From contig OY727098.1 of NCBI GenBank assembly GCA_963402885.1, forward strand, positions 8,976,717-9,040,716: a stretch of DNA of 64,000 nucleotides, read 5' to 3'. The stretch comes from Antedon bifida (taxonomy: Eukaryota; Echinodermata; Crinoidea; Comatulida; Antedonidae). Below, in pieces: positions 44,901 through 57,039 of the stretch. The translations under genes and the position numbers were made by a program. Each line of letters begins with the position of its first letter. Within the stretch, counting starts at the first letter, position 1. The notes under the pieces were generated by a model. It did no database searches, was not told the origin of the DNA, and saw nothing but the letters and a program-made list of their open reading frames with translations.

Positions 44901-46119
44901 CAATGCACGCCCTTTACGCATATTTGCTAAAGTGTGATTTTAGGCCCAGTCTTGTCAATTGTCGGGCGATCGGGTCTGGACGATTGGTAATCACACGCGC
45001 TCCAGAAATCTCTCGCAATGTTTATAGCCAATCATATAACATAGTCTTTTTCTATTCTTTGCGACATGTTCTTTGATCGGCATATCAGTTATACCTTTAT
45101 TCAACGCCAGTTATTGAACTGTTTTGCTGGCCATCGCTGAGTTTGTAGTTCGTGAGGTGGTTCACTTTTCCCTGGTGCGGATGAACATTTTGCGCAATAT
45201 ATTATATTAATAATGCTCGTACGAAAGGAATATTTTCTACCTTTTTTCTCACTCAAACGCAACAAGTAAATTAGTAATGCTTATAAATTGAGCCAAACGA
45301 GAGGTACACGTTTTGATTTTCTAGAGAATTGAATGTCAAAAATGTCTATCGCACGCCGCCCAGAAAGATTTAGTTTGTGCGTTCGTCTACCGGATTATCG
45401 ACGCGCGTGGGTTGACAAAATATTATACTTTCACTCTGCTATGTTTGAGGGACATGTTAGATATTTAATTGTAAAGTGAACACCCTCAAAATAGACTATA
45501 ACCTATTGGATACAAAAATAATATAAGCTTTAGGGCCGGTTTTTTTAGCGCCAGCTGTTATCGTTCCAAGGAACAATAGATATAAAAAGACTACCGGGCC
45601 AGGCCTACTTGGGTAGGCTACAGAAACGTAAAATAGTGGCCGTGGTTAAGTTACAAATTATTCGAGGACACAGTGTGAGTAGAATATCTTGACCGTAGTA
45701 GACCTGTGCCTAGCTAGGAGGCAGTGTTGTGCATGTATACTACGGCTACATGTTTAAAAAACTCATGGTCTAGCTGACGTTTTTTGTCGGTGGGTTTTTG
45801 TGGACGCAGTTTGACCCGCTGGTTTTACCAAATTTCTTCTGTGAGACAATAATTATAAACACCTTGCAACGGTACGAAGTATGCAGTGTACAAAGACCTC
45901 AGTGCCAATACAAGCACTGAGTCATTCGATGTTGATCGAATCGATTATTGATATCGGAAGACTGTCGGTAGAATAAAAAAAAGGGACGCATACGATTACG
46001 AATGAAAATTAACCACAAACAGGTGAAAATGTGGCCACTGCTGTTAAAGTGAATTCAAATAATTTGACAGGATATGAATTGAATGAAATACAAAAACAAT
46101 CGTTACATAGATATAGCCC

Positions 46120-46231
46120 ACGGAAACTCCTTCGGGCCACTATACTGTATCTTAAGAGGTGTTATCTGGCGGCCGCCAGTTATTATAATAGCTCTTTAAA
46201 CATTTAACTAGTGGCCCGAACGGGCTTCCGT
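46120..46231. mobile_element. Short foldback element (about 112 bp) with 23-bp terminal inverted repeats
   Basis: ACGGAAACTCCTTCGGGCCACTA at the left pairs with the reverse complement of 46209-46231 at 20 of 23 positions. GC-rich ends contrast with AT-rich surroundings. No ORF. Probably a tiny MITE. The target duplication is not clear. Confidence 0.6.
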
Positions 46232-46669
46232 AATTACAGCCTATTATAAAAATATAAATAATTTATTTAATATCATAGCTTAGTATAGCACGTTAAGATA
46301 TGCCTCGTACTTTTGTTGAAATTGTCAACTATATGCCAGCATGCCTCCTCGCACTTTTGGAAATGATAAAATACATCATAACTATTAGCATAAATATTAG
46401 ACGTGCCTCGCATACCTCACATGCCTCGCTGCCCCGCACTTTGTCAACGCTAACACTGAAGTGTAGTGGCCTACTGAAAACTTAGTTCAACACGATTGTA
46501 AAACATAAATGTGTTGCGTGACCAGAAGCTAATATAACGGATATTGTTGTACTGTTTTGCAACTCAAGTCACCAGCTGGTTGGCTTATTTTCAGATACAT
46601 ATAGCGTTTTGTTACAGCAATAGATGACAAGTGAGGCGCTTTCAAAAAGAAAATCGATTGATTGGCATT

Positions 46670-49600
46670 ATGAAAGCCAGTGTCTTACGGAGAGTCGGCA
46701 GTACGTTAGTGTGTGTGCTGGCTGGTGGTGGTGTTTTAAGCGCCGTTGCTGGTTGCACCGAAAACATAAATACAATATCTAAGATGGGGGTTGATTATGC
46801 CACAGAATCAAACGCTGTCTCAGAACAAGTTTGGGAACTTTATAAATCAACTGATTGGAAAGAAGCCAAAGTAACTGTAAGTAAAAAGCTTTATTATTGA
46901 TTACCTATAAGGTTTGTTTTGATTTTGCATTGCCTGTCATTTCAGACCATTACAATTAGTAGATGATGATAGACTGACATTTACAATTATTATTAATTTA
47001 AATTAGTATCAAAACCAATTAGATACAGTTTATTATCAATTCTTTATAATTGTATCTAACTTTAAATGATAATAGGTTTATACTTTTTAAATTTGAATGT
47101 GATTTGTTGATGTTACTTTTAATAAAAGTTTTCAACGGTAAAATTTTAATTGGTTTCTGATTGAAGACAATGTTCAGAAAATAAACCAATAATATAACTA
47201 ATTATGTCAGTAACAGCTAGACTTTAATTTGATAATGACATTTATATTTCTTTCTAATTCTCTTTACAAAAGGAAATATCTGATATAACTAAGGTAAGTT
47301 AATAATAATAAAATATTCTAAAGTGTAATTGAATTTAATTAAAGCCCCATTCCTTACAATTTTTGAAGGTTTTAAAAAATAATGCATATATATTATTTTA
47401 AAAACAATAAACCAGGTCATTTATGGTAAATTATGATAAAAAGAGAGAAACAATAACTACCAGGTAGTTTACATCGAATATCCTCTTGTGGACGGTCTTT
47501 TAGGCCCAGCCTAGCTAGGCTTAGTTTGGGTGTCACGAAACCTAAGATCAAGTCTAGACCCCCTAAGATCACGAAATCTAAGACCCAAGATTACCAATCT
47601 TTCGCACCTGCCTTGTATTTTAACTCCAAATTTGTTAACCATCTTTATCCTGAATACCACACCTTAGAACAAGTACTTTTATGACTTAGACAAATCAAAT
47701 AAAAAGTAACAATAACTCCTTTAAATTTTACAGATGTTTTTCTTACGCATACACTACAAATTTGCATACTCTTTGTTCAATATTTGCATTTCTATGGAAT
47801 GCCGAAAGAGCAACATTAATAGAGGGCTAAAAACTATGTGGAATCCATTTGAACACATTTTTTGGTTATAAAAGCATGTTCAATGTCAATATATTTTGTC
47901 AAATAAAGTGTTACTGTTGATACTGTACACGGTTTTGTTAACTTTAAGAATAAAATAAACAAATTCATCATATCCCCCTTAGGACGCCCTTTTTGACTAG
48001 GCCTGGGTAGGTAGTGATGCTGATTTTAAGATCGATTAATTTTTTTTTAAACAAAAAAGTATCAGCAGTTACATATTAAAGCATTTATATTGACAAATTG
48101 ACAAAATATATTGAAATTAAGCATGCATTTCCCCAATAAATTCATTAAAAGTAGACGTATTCTGACACCAAGTTTTTAGCTCTCTATTATTTAAATTCAT
48201 TAAAATAAAAGTAGACGTATTCTGACACCAAGTTTTTAGCCCTCTATTATTTTTGCTCATTTGGTGCTCCATAGAAACGAAAATACATAGAGTTTATTAT
48301 ACGAAATTTGCAAAAAGTGTGCAAACACGTCTGTAAAATCATTAATTTAAAGGATTTATTTGTAACTTTTTATATGATTCTCCTTCTAAGGTGTGGTATT
48401 CAGGATAAGTTAGTTAAGTATTTACTCAACAGCAAAAGTATTGTGAGTTCATTTCTGTTTGTGATTATAAGTATTTAATTATATTTATGGTAAATTATGT
48501 TTACTACTATGTTTAAATTATGTATAGATACACAGTTATTGTTTTTAAGCTGTCGTATATCTCTAAGAATTTGTAATCTTAGGTTTTAGGTTTCGTGATC
48601 TTAGGTCTTAGAGGGTCTTAGGTTTCGTGGCACCCGGCTTAGTTTTGTAGGCCTAGCTGGTAAACAGCAGTTAACATACAAACGTTAGCTATAGGTCTAG
48701 CCTGACGTTGTCTAGGTGCTGCATTAATTGTCTTTCTGTTTTTGTCAGAAACTGTAAAATAAAAATTGGGGGAAACCCAATATTTTCACTGAAAAGTTAC
48801 GATTCTTCCATTTGTTTTGGCCTTCATGATTGATCGAATCACAAAAGAAAAACAAAAATATCAATCCGCACGCAATGCATGTTAGGATTTATAGCGGGCC
48901 TCTTAAATTATCAGAATCAATTTATTTTTTTACATTTTTAACCATTTAAAGACAAGTTATCACAATAGGACCATATAGTATTTATTTTTACAATAAATGT
49001 AGTTTTATGACCTTAAATTAGATCTAAAAAATGTATTTTGTGTCTGTTTGTGACAGCTTTCTGAACTGATTGATTGTTTATGGGTTCATATTATTTTGTT
49101 TAGGCTTTATTGTTTGATATGATTATTACTTTTCATTTAATCATCTTGCATATTATGGCCACTAAAAATGTTTAAATATATATAGTTTATATATATATGT
49201 ATAGTTTATATATATATGACGTTATCCAAATTCCTTCACTTGCACTGATGAAGGGCTAGTGTTGCCCGAAAGCTCTGCTAACTTTTCTGGCTGTTTTACT
49301 TCTCGTTTTGATTTAGCTTTTCGTTTTTATTTTGTATCTCCATTGAGATCCAGCCACTGATACCCACAGCATTGTCATTTTTTCAGTAATTTGCCTTTGG
49401 ATTTATATATATGTATAGATGTATGCCTGCTCTGTGCTCTGTTGTTGCATTCTGTATTTTTACTGTAGGCGTACCTCTTGTGCTTTTGTTGTGGCAATAA
49501 TTGTATAAAGTGCAATGAATTCTCTTAACCCTTTTTTTGTCAATTATCAAGTCAAGTATTTTTTATTATTACCAGTACTATATTGAAAATATGTCAACTG

Positions 49601-52476
49601 TATTGCTTTCATTTGTTATCATCAAGAAGTAATGTATTAACGTCTAAATAAATTCCTGTCACTTGATTGTACGATTGTAGGTCAAATATAGTATGGTGTG
49701 CAATAGTATACAAACAATGAATGTTTATAACTGTGATAATACAAATAATTTCAAGAGGGAAAAGATAAAATTCTATTTTTAACAATTGTACAATTTTTTC
49801 ATTTTTTCGTGTATGAAAAAAATATTTGCGTACCAAAATCTTAAGACCATTACTGTGAACAACAAAATTGCGTGAAATCCAACAGTTTCCCCCTTCCCCC
49901 CACCCTTCTTTTTTTTACACAATAACAAAATAACATTCAAAATCGCACGATATCAGCAGAACTAAACTGTAACATTTTTGGAGAGCAATGTACTAATTTA
50001 GACCCAAAAAAAGCACTTAAATTAGCTTTAGATCTTTTTGTATTATTTTGATTTATTAATGGGAAAAACATTTACTTTACTTTACGAGACGTGGAATTGC
50101 TGGATTCAGCCAGATCAGTTCTATTGCCTCGTGATGGGGTTTCGTAACTAATAACATGGAGGCTGCCAGCCAAGCTCGTAGGCCAAGGATTATTTAATTG
50201 TTGACATAATTAACAGTATTATTATATTTTATTAAATATAATAATCTCAATCCCGTTTTATTTTCTATCACTTCACTTTAGTAATAGAAGATTATTCTTT
50301 AATATGGTATTCTTTCTATTAAAATCCATAGACCTTGCTCACGCTGTAAGGACCTTTTTTGTTCCCTTTAATAGAGTTAACTGTAATAAGGATGGTTTCG
50401 TCCATCGATCGCCCCTCTCATATAATAATTTGTTAATAATAATCCTTCTATTGATATTTTCTATTGAAGTCTAAGTGCCTTTAAAACATTAACTCAATTT
50501 TCAACCATTGGTTGTCATTTGCTAGTTGTCCTTTCCATCTAAAGGGCGAGCGTTCATATACCCTTAATTTTAACCATTTTCAAACGTAACCAATTTTTGT
50601 CTTCTTGTTGTTCTTGTTGTTTCTGTGTTTTTCAAAAATATATATTTATATTGTATCTTATAAGACATCCTGTTACTGGTCTTTGGCTGTTAGATGTGAA
50701 TTAAAATAAAATTAAAATAAGTCCTCCTAAACTACGAATGTTCGTACAATGAACACCACACACACCATATTCAAAAAATTGCAACGCCCCCCCTAGGGCG
50801 TTTATTAGTACCCATGCGGTATATATATATATATAATAATTGTTTTGCAATTTACAGTAGTCAAAGATGTTACTCTTTCAATGTGAATCAAATTTATTAA
50901 TCGATCTGAATCAATTGATAGGAATCTATTTAGACGTTATGTAAATAATGAATGTTATTATAATTCGTGGAATGGAACAAATAATTTCATTCACCTCATA
51001 AAATTATTTGTACCATTCCACTCATAAACATTCATTAGTTGTCATTTGCATTAATTAGGATATCAACTTGAATTCTATTGAAATTATTTGAGAAGACAGG
51101 ACACAAATAAAGTCAGTTGGTGATTTAAAGCTGCCTTAGTTATAATTTTCTTTTATAGGCAGAAGTGTCCTGTTATTAGTCCTACTTAATTTGCATAGTA
51201 GTAACCAGTATTATTAAACTGATGAATCATGTTAGAAATTTACATCTGTATATATATGGAGTGAATTCTTTGAATAGTAACACTTGCTATATGCCTGTAC
51301 ATTCATGAATTCATATCTGAATTATGGTTGCAAAGACTCTTTAATAAAATCAATACAAATCAGTGAAGGATGTAGTTGGGCTGTTCCGTAATTGATCACT
51401 TTGTGTGCATTCATGTTTCACAAAAATCTGGAATCACTGAGGCATGCTTTCTTTACCAGTTTCCTTAAACACAAGACTGTACAGAGTCTACAATAATCAA
51501 GTTTATTTATAGTACAGTACAATCAAAATCATGTATTAGTAGGATTAATATAGTTATTGCACCACTATCCTAATTTAATAATACAAATATTCATTGTACC
51601 TGTCAGTATTAGATTGTTATGCACTTGTCAATTGTATGACCCACTATATGACCCCCGGGAGAGGTGCGTCATGGGTGCGTCATTTACAAATAATTACTGA
51701 CGCAGGGGTACGTAAAAAAATCTAGATGGTACGTCACATCAATGAACAATGGTATGTCAATGCAGTCCGTCACTTTACCACACACCATATGATCATAAAC
51801 AACATAGTCACAGTGCGTCAAAATGCGTGCGTCGTGGTCACCTAAAGGTAAGTAACATTTGTTACGCATTCCTGGTATTCATAAGATATTACGCACATCA
51901 AACAAATTACGCACCTTTCCCGTGGGTCCTAGTCGGTCATACAATTGACAAGTGCAATATGATTATTTAAGAAAGTAATACTTTTTAAATACTCAATAAA
52001 AGAGGGCATCAATGTTCTATTTATTACATTGATTTTGTGTAAAGATGATTCATTGGAATTGATGATCTAGCATATTTAAAGTATTGTTATGTTTTTTGAG
52101 AAACAGGTTGTTCAATGATTTTTAAAATTGATATTTAAAATTGTTTAGCCGTTTCTTTAAAGATATATACCAGCATATCCTACAGTTTTTTACTTTTTCA
52201 TATATTTGCATAAACCACCTTTTTAGCTGTACTTAGAAATAGTAAAGTCCTTACCTGTTGTCTTCTTAGAATAGCTACTGTATATTGCATACTAGAGAAG
52301 CTCGCATTGTCTCTTTTCTTAGAAAAAGAAAAATCTAACTGTATTTTTATTTACTTGGTTTTACAGGAAGTGCATTTTTGTATATTTATTAACAAATTGA
52401 ATAGTTATACTGGTTTCTTTTCATAGAAAGAAGTGAAAGTTTCTTACAAGAAATCTACAGAGTTTGATGGTCATGC
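46670..52476 (+). CDS. Unrecognised protein, first three coding exons
   Basis: Exon 1, 46670-46876 (69 codons, ATG start, donor GTAAGT). Exon 2, 47273-47293 (7 codons, EISDITK, acceptor TTTACAAAAG, donor GTAAGT). Exon 3, 52427-52476 (starting KEVKVSYKK, acceptor TTTCTTTTCATAG, donor GTAAGT). Phases agree, giving about 92 residues so far. The N-terminus MKASVLRR followed by a hydrophobic Gly/Val/Leu run and SAVAGC looks like a signal peptide or a membrane anchor. The rest is charged with aromatic residues (EQVWELYKSTDWKEA). No domain is recognised. Later exons are unresolved. The gene appears to extend beyond 52476. Confidence 0.45.
47528..48635. mobile_element. Mutator-like non-autonomous element with long terminal inverted repeats
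   Basis: The element is about 1.1 kb. Ends are GGGTGTCACGAAACCTAAGA and TCTTAGGTTTCGTGGCACCC. Inverted similarity extends from 47528 to about 47834 on the left and from about 48232 to 48635 on the right, including the ATCCTGAATACCACACCTTAG and AGAGGGCTAAAAAC blocks. Both sides are flanked by the same 10-mer, GGCTTAGTTT (47518-47527 and 48636-48645). Long terminal repeats plus a 9-10-bp duplication fit the MULE superfamily. No transposase is encoded. Inside, GTAGACGTATTCTGACACCA is duplicated (about 48152 and 48214). It lies in intron 2 of the unrecognised gene. Confidence 0.85.
49230..49385 (+). mobile_element. Solo Penelope-type pLTR fragment with hammerhead core
   Basis: CTGATGA (49245-49251), stem II GGGC/GCCC around a 7-nt loop (49253-49267), GAAA (49268-49271) and a minimal stem III GC/GC with loop TCT, then T-A. 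This is the arrangement reported for the short-stem-III hammerheads of Penelope-like elements. It follows a TA-rich run (49167-49216), a plausible target. Downstream, CTCCATTGAGATCCAGCCACTGATACCC continues the element to about 49385. No RT is present nearby. Stem I was not convincingly found. Confidence 0.5.
49400..50940. other. Intronic or intergenic AT-rich sequence
   Basis: No gene is supported. 50785-50830 carries the recurrent CCCTAGGGCGTTTATT patch next to a (TA)n run at 50821-50837. Confidence 0.5.
50947..51037. repeat. 91-bp foldback
   Basis: TAATGAATGTT ... GTGGAATGG.ACAAATAATTT pairs with AAATTATTTGT.CCATTCCAC ... AACATTCATTA. Arms are about 38-42 bp with a few mismatches and a short loop near 50988-50999. 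It may be a decayed MITE. Confidence 0.75.
51620..51956. mobile_element. MITE with about 45-bp terminal inverted repeats
   Basis: Left end TGCACTTGTCAATTGTATGACC (51620-51641) is mirrored by the right end ending CAATTGACAAGTGCA (51956). Inverted similarity continues inward to the GAGGTGCGTCA and ACGCACCTTTCC blocks. The interior is rich in GTGCGTCA/TGACGCA words. A related, end-less copy is at 12755-12975. No ORF, and no clear target duplication. Confidence 0.85.
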
Positions 52477-52613
52477 GTAAGTATCAATGTATAATATATA
52501 ATATATAAAAACATCAGGCATAGAACATTCATTCTAAACCGCCCGGTGGTATACTGAAATTTAATTCATTTGAAACGATAAAGATGAGGAAATCTGTGAG
52601 AATGAGAAAAAGT

Positions 52614-52686
52614 CGCCCCAACCGAGACTCGAACCCGGAACCTTCTGCTTGATATGCAGATGTCCTAACCATTAGACCACTGGGGC
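52614..52686 (-). tRNA. tRNA-like gene with complete cloverleaf, anticodon ATC (Asp?)
   Basis: 73 nt on the minus strand from 52686. Acceptor GCCCCAG/TTGGGGC (7 bp, one G-U), D arm GTCT/GGAC, anticodon stem TCTGC/GCAGA with loop ATATCAA (anticodon ATC), T arm CCGGG-TTCGAGT-CTCGG, discriminator G. A TTTTT run follows 5 nt downstream. A-box and B-box sequences are good. Asp tRNAs normally use GTC, and the overall sequence also resembles Glu tRNAs, so this may be a tRNA-derived SINE head (the SINE body would run toward 52525) or a pseudogene that still folds. Confidence 0.5.
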
Positions 52687-52981
52687 TTTCATGGCATTGT
52701 TCAATTTCGATTGGATGGCGACTCTTTAACATTCTCGGCGTGGTACGGCGGAAAAGTATTCATTAAATGATTATTTATTAGCATCAGATCAGAAAATAAA
52801 CCTCTCTAGGCCTAAAGCACTTGACAGGTAGATTTTGAATATATGTAATATGCATTGTGTGAATTGTAACAATCATAGGTGGGCGTTGATCATTATTACA
52901 CAGTGATTGATCATAATTATTTTAATCAGATGATTTTTTTTTAATATTGAAAACACAGCTATAAACAACTTTCTCTAAACC

Positions 52982-53215
52982 ATGTATTTAATATCTATAA
53001 TTAATCAATGTCCTGAATACATGAATGAATGTTTTCTTACATTGTCAGATAAACACATTTATTCCACTAGAGGCAGTCTGCATAATTTCCATGTCGGTAA
53101 AATAAAGGGTAGAATGACTTCCATGTTTTATTATGTTGCCAAAACCGCATGGAATAACATACCACCAGATTTAATGTGAATGTAAATTAATCACAGGGGG
53201 AAATTTAAAAAGACT
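52982..53215 (+). pseudogene. Possible LINE ORF2 C-terminal fragment
   Basis: The frame ends KGRMTSMFYYVAKTAWNNIPPDL, which resembles the short 'S-F-A-WN-LP' tail seen at the end of non-LTR retrotransposon ORF2 proteins. Downstream, LKRLKILLIN-like residues follow in another frame. No RT core is present. Weak call. Confidence 0.35.
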
Positions 53216-53249
53216 GAAAATATTGTTAATTAATGATTGTTTGTTTTCA

Positions 53250-55680
53250 GTTTTTGTTGCTAAAAATAAATTCAAACAATTGTTTTGCTATAAAAGATGG
53301 GTTTTGATAATTAATAAACAATTATATAATCTCCTTGTTAGATATTGTAATATTCTGAGTCTCGTTTGGTCTTGTTTGTTTCCGTTTTGGTGTTTAGTAG
53401 GACTGGCACAGTCTTCAAACTTGGTGGGTGGGTGCAGCTCAGTATAAGAAAGAACAAGTTTTTGTTTGTTAGGTCGAGCTGAAACTTGGGTAAAGTAATC
53501 CTGAGGATATATAGAGTATGAATCTGATAAATGATGTTTTTAGATGCACAAAAAATTGTTTAGAGAATGATTTACATGATATAATAACATAATATATAAT
53601 ATAATAACATTATTATATTCTGGTTTTCTAAGACGGGTTAAATATTTGAAATTACTATGGATATTTGCCAGAGGTTTACTTGGAAGAAAGTACAATTGCT
53701 TAGAATTGTAGCCAAGTTCAATGTAAAGGATTAACAAAAGGACAGCATTCTGTGACCTTTGTTTATGAGCACTACATTTATATTGAAAGCAAAATCATTG
53801 ATGAGGGCCATTATATTTGTCGTTTGTCGTAGTCAGAAAAATATCTTTTTTTTCACACAATTATACTGTAGTATTCATTTGAAGTGTTGAAAGCCCCTAA
53901 TATTAAGCAAACAACATAATATGTTTTCATGAATGGAGAGAATTTATCCAAATTGTCAAGACAAGTTTTAACCAGATTAGTTTGGATGAGAAAGTCAAAA
54001 AGGTTATTACCTAGAGACCTGTTTCTGCTCCATAATGCAGAATAACCCTTTATTGGTTATTAAGAAAAATATGAAATTTAGAACCACAGTTTGGTTTAGG
54101 CCAAATATAAAACAAGAAATATTTCTTACAAAAAACGCTGCTTGACTTGTTGACGTAACAGTTATAATGATTGTTCTTTCTTCAGGGAAATAGTGATTTA
54201 TTATCAATTATTTTTGTTTAACAATCAGTAGTTAAACATTTTGTGTAACATGAATATAGTCTGTCCTACTCTACAGAACAAAAATATAACCATAAACTAA
54301 ACTATAGTACTGTACATTCCAGGGTAGGGGAGTTATTTCCTTAGGTCGTAGTGACAACATACTATAGGGATGGATAATGATGCAAAAGTTAATATTTTTC
54401 AAACAAATTATACATTGTCTGCATTTTGTATCAATATTATAATAAAAAAATAATTATGAAAATCTGACTTTTTTTAATCGAAATATAGGGTCTAAACATC
54501 GCCGAAAGTTCATTTTTAGCCATGAACGAAGTAAACAAATTATGCCTTCAGTTGGAAATTGTAATTAATTATTAATTCAGCTAATAAAAGAAATTCGCTA
54601 AATCTGAATCTCAATGTTGCATACAACAAGTAGATTGTTCCATTTCTTCAAAGATTGAAATATGACAGTACTGTTTATAAGAATTTCAGAAATTTCTTTA
54701 AAGCAAGAGACAAAATTATGGTATATAATACTACCACCAGTGAAGAGGAGCCTGTTGAAACTTGTTCAGAAGTAATTCCATTCAGATTTTTATCTCTATG
54801 ATGTCTCAATTGTTATTAAGATCTTATTTAAAGGTTTCATACTCATGCTGTGCAGCAGGCATGGCCTTTAATGTAATCGAATCATTAATGATATTTTCAG
54901 ATATCTCTTCAAATCAAACTGTATGTATAGGGCTATACATATTAATTCCTTGCTATGGTGATTGTTTACACAGCTAATCTTGTTGGACTTCCTGTCTACT
55001 AGGATATTGCTAGTCTCTGTGAGCACTGTAACAAGTCAAGTCATACTGTAATGTAGTAAAAACCTCTTGTAGTGGTTTCTTCTTTTTAGTTATGATATCC
55101 GCATTAGCGGATAACTCCTTGTGGTTGTATGGAATCATCTTTTTTTAAGGCTACTGTTATCTGCTATACATACACATATGTATTAGTAGTTTAATACACT
55201 GATTGATTTGATACACAGTGCATCAGACAATTATTGGTTATCCGCACTTGCCGTATAAGTTGCAGTTATGAATTCATGAACAATTTTTACCTGAAAAAAA
55301 TAGGATTTTTGTCTCTTTCGTCATACAGTAGCTCATGTGCACTTCAAAGAACCTAGTACATCTTTCGAGACGAGTAGGGGGATTACCCCGGGGTACTAGT
55401 ATACACACAGCCACTGTCACACTCATCAAGAGGGCCTCTTGATTGTCAGCATACGCTGTTTAGGCCACCCTCTATAAATAATGTCAAATAATAATAATAA
55501 ATAATAATAATAATCATTTAATAGAGTGTATCTCGCTAATATCTGTAATATTTTCTTGCTCAATCAACTATCTTCTGCCTGAGTTACAAATATTTGAATG
55601 TTGATGTCATAATGTAACAAAATTTGAATAACCTTGGTCACTTAATTTCATCATTACAGTATGTTATAATAGCTTCTCTG
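53250..55680. other. AT-rich region without a supported gene
   Basis: No domain or repeat of note. Any additional exons of the gene starting at 46670 would lie here or further downstream. Confidence 0.4.
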
Positions 55681-55689
55681 AATTGAGTC

Positions 55690-56010
55690 ATGATTAAAGG
55701 TGTTATGGAAGCTGTTGAATTGTAGATATGGATTCATGTAAAAATTGTGCCTATATAGGAAGTTGTGACATCATCATATGGCCAATTTAATTTAATCTAA
55801 ATTACAGAATTTAGATAAGATGAATGAACATACGGAACCAACCAACACCTATACTACACGGTATGTAGTATACAGTATCTTCTCTGTACTAAATGAAATA
55901 AAATAGACTGGTCAACTTTCTGTAAAATAGAAAATGGCGTGCTATGCAATGATTTACACGCATATGTGCATTTAGAAATTTAAAATGCGCAAATCAATTT
56001 CTAATCTACA
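55690..56010 (-). repeat. Antisense fragment of the 1.54-kb repeat family
   Basis: The reverse complement contains TGGCCATATGATGATGTCACAA, a TACATGAATCCATATCTACAATTCA block and GCTTCCATAA, parallel to TGGCCATTTGATGACGTCAAAA and CATGAATTCATATCTACAACTCA at about 58950-59025. Confidence 0.55.
55808..55860 (+). other. Candidate internal exon of the unrecognised gene
   Basis: Bounded by acceptor CTAAATTACAG and donor GTATGT, with one open frame beginning NLDKMNEHTEPTNTYTT. Joined directly to the exon ending at 52476 it would hit a stop, so a further exon between them is required if it belongs to that gene. Confidence 0.2.
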
Positions 56011-56764
56011 ATTTTTTTGCCGTTTCACACACAAAAATAAAGTATTAAAGTAGAAAAAAATGAAAAGAGTAAATCACTCTCTGCCAATATTATGATAAAG
56101 TGTCTGTATATGTTGTGATATTTATGATAAACCTTATAATAACTCTGTCCTGTATGATTAATGGAATTAATCTGATAATAGCTATAGCTATGTTGTAAAG
56201 TGACAGTTGAAAGTACTACATATAAATTATTTATTTCCTTTTCAAAATCTCCCTCAAAAGTTGACTAAATCATCTTATTTTTATAAAATTTAATTTTCAA
56301 TTGAACAAAGAAGTGTTGAAAAGAAATGTATTTTGTGTATTGTGCAACAGATAATGAACATATAGAAAATCCTTCATTGGCATCCAACATGTTTATACAG
56401 TAGTATTGTGATGATATAATGTATAAATAAGATTGTAAATGGTACTCATTATGGAGAAAGACATTTTAAATCAGTTACAACCTGCAAAAGAAGAAAAAAT
56501 AGCATGACTTTATGTGGGAAGTGGTGAGGTGCGGAGTGGTGAGGTGGGAGGAGTGGTCAGGTGAGGTGGGGGGAATTGGGGAGTGATTGTTGTTTCTGGT
56601 TTACATTTTCAATAAAGTGACATTTAGTACATCTACATACACATTAGTTCACTTTCATAATAAATAAGACAATGGTTTTTTTTCGCACCTTTATGCAGTT
56701 ATATTCAAGAAGACGTAGGCATGGGGACACTGTATCACACGCGGAAACTATATTACTACGGTTG

Positions 56765-56840
56765 ACATACCGTACTGTTTCTAATAAATGCCCCAGGGGC
56801 GTTGCATTTTTTCAAAAGGAGGGGGCGTTAATTGTTGAAA
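56765..56840. repeat. GGGGCGTT-type GC-rich patch
   Basis: AATAAATGCCCCAGGGGCGTTGCATTTTTTCAAAAGG and GGGGGCGTTAATT are an antisense relative of 50770-50830 (TTGCAACGCCCC, GGGCGTTTATTAGTACC). Confidence 0.55.
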
Positions 56841-57039
56841 GAGAAATAGAAAGTAAGACTTCTATGACACGCATGACGTATCGTATGTAGTTTAAGAAAA
56901 TACAGTATCTAAGAAGAATTGATTTTGCGTGAAAGTAACCAGTAGCACATCAGGACCTGTAACCCAAAATAATTGTATTCTTCCGGGCGGAATTTTTATG
57001 TGCTCAGATATCGATTGAAACAACCTATAAATTATTCAA

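Noticed and set aside
55808-55860. Direct splicing of this segment to the exon ending at 52476
   Set aside because: The joined frame meets a stop (ATT TAG) at once. It is kept only as a candidate exon needing an intermediate exon.
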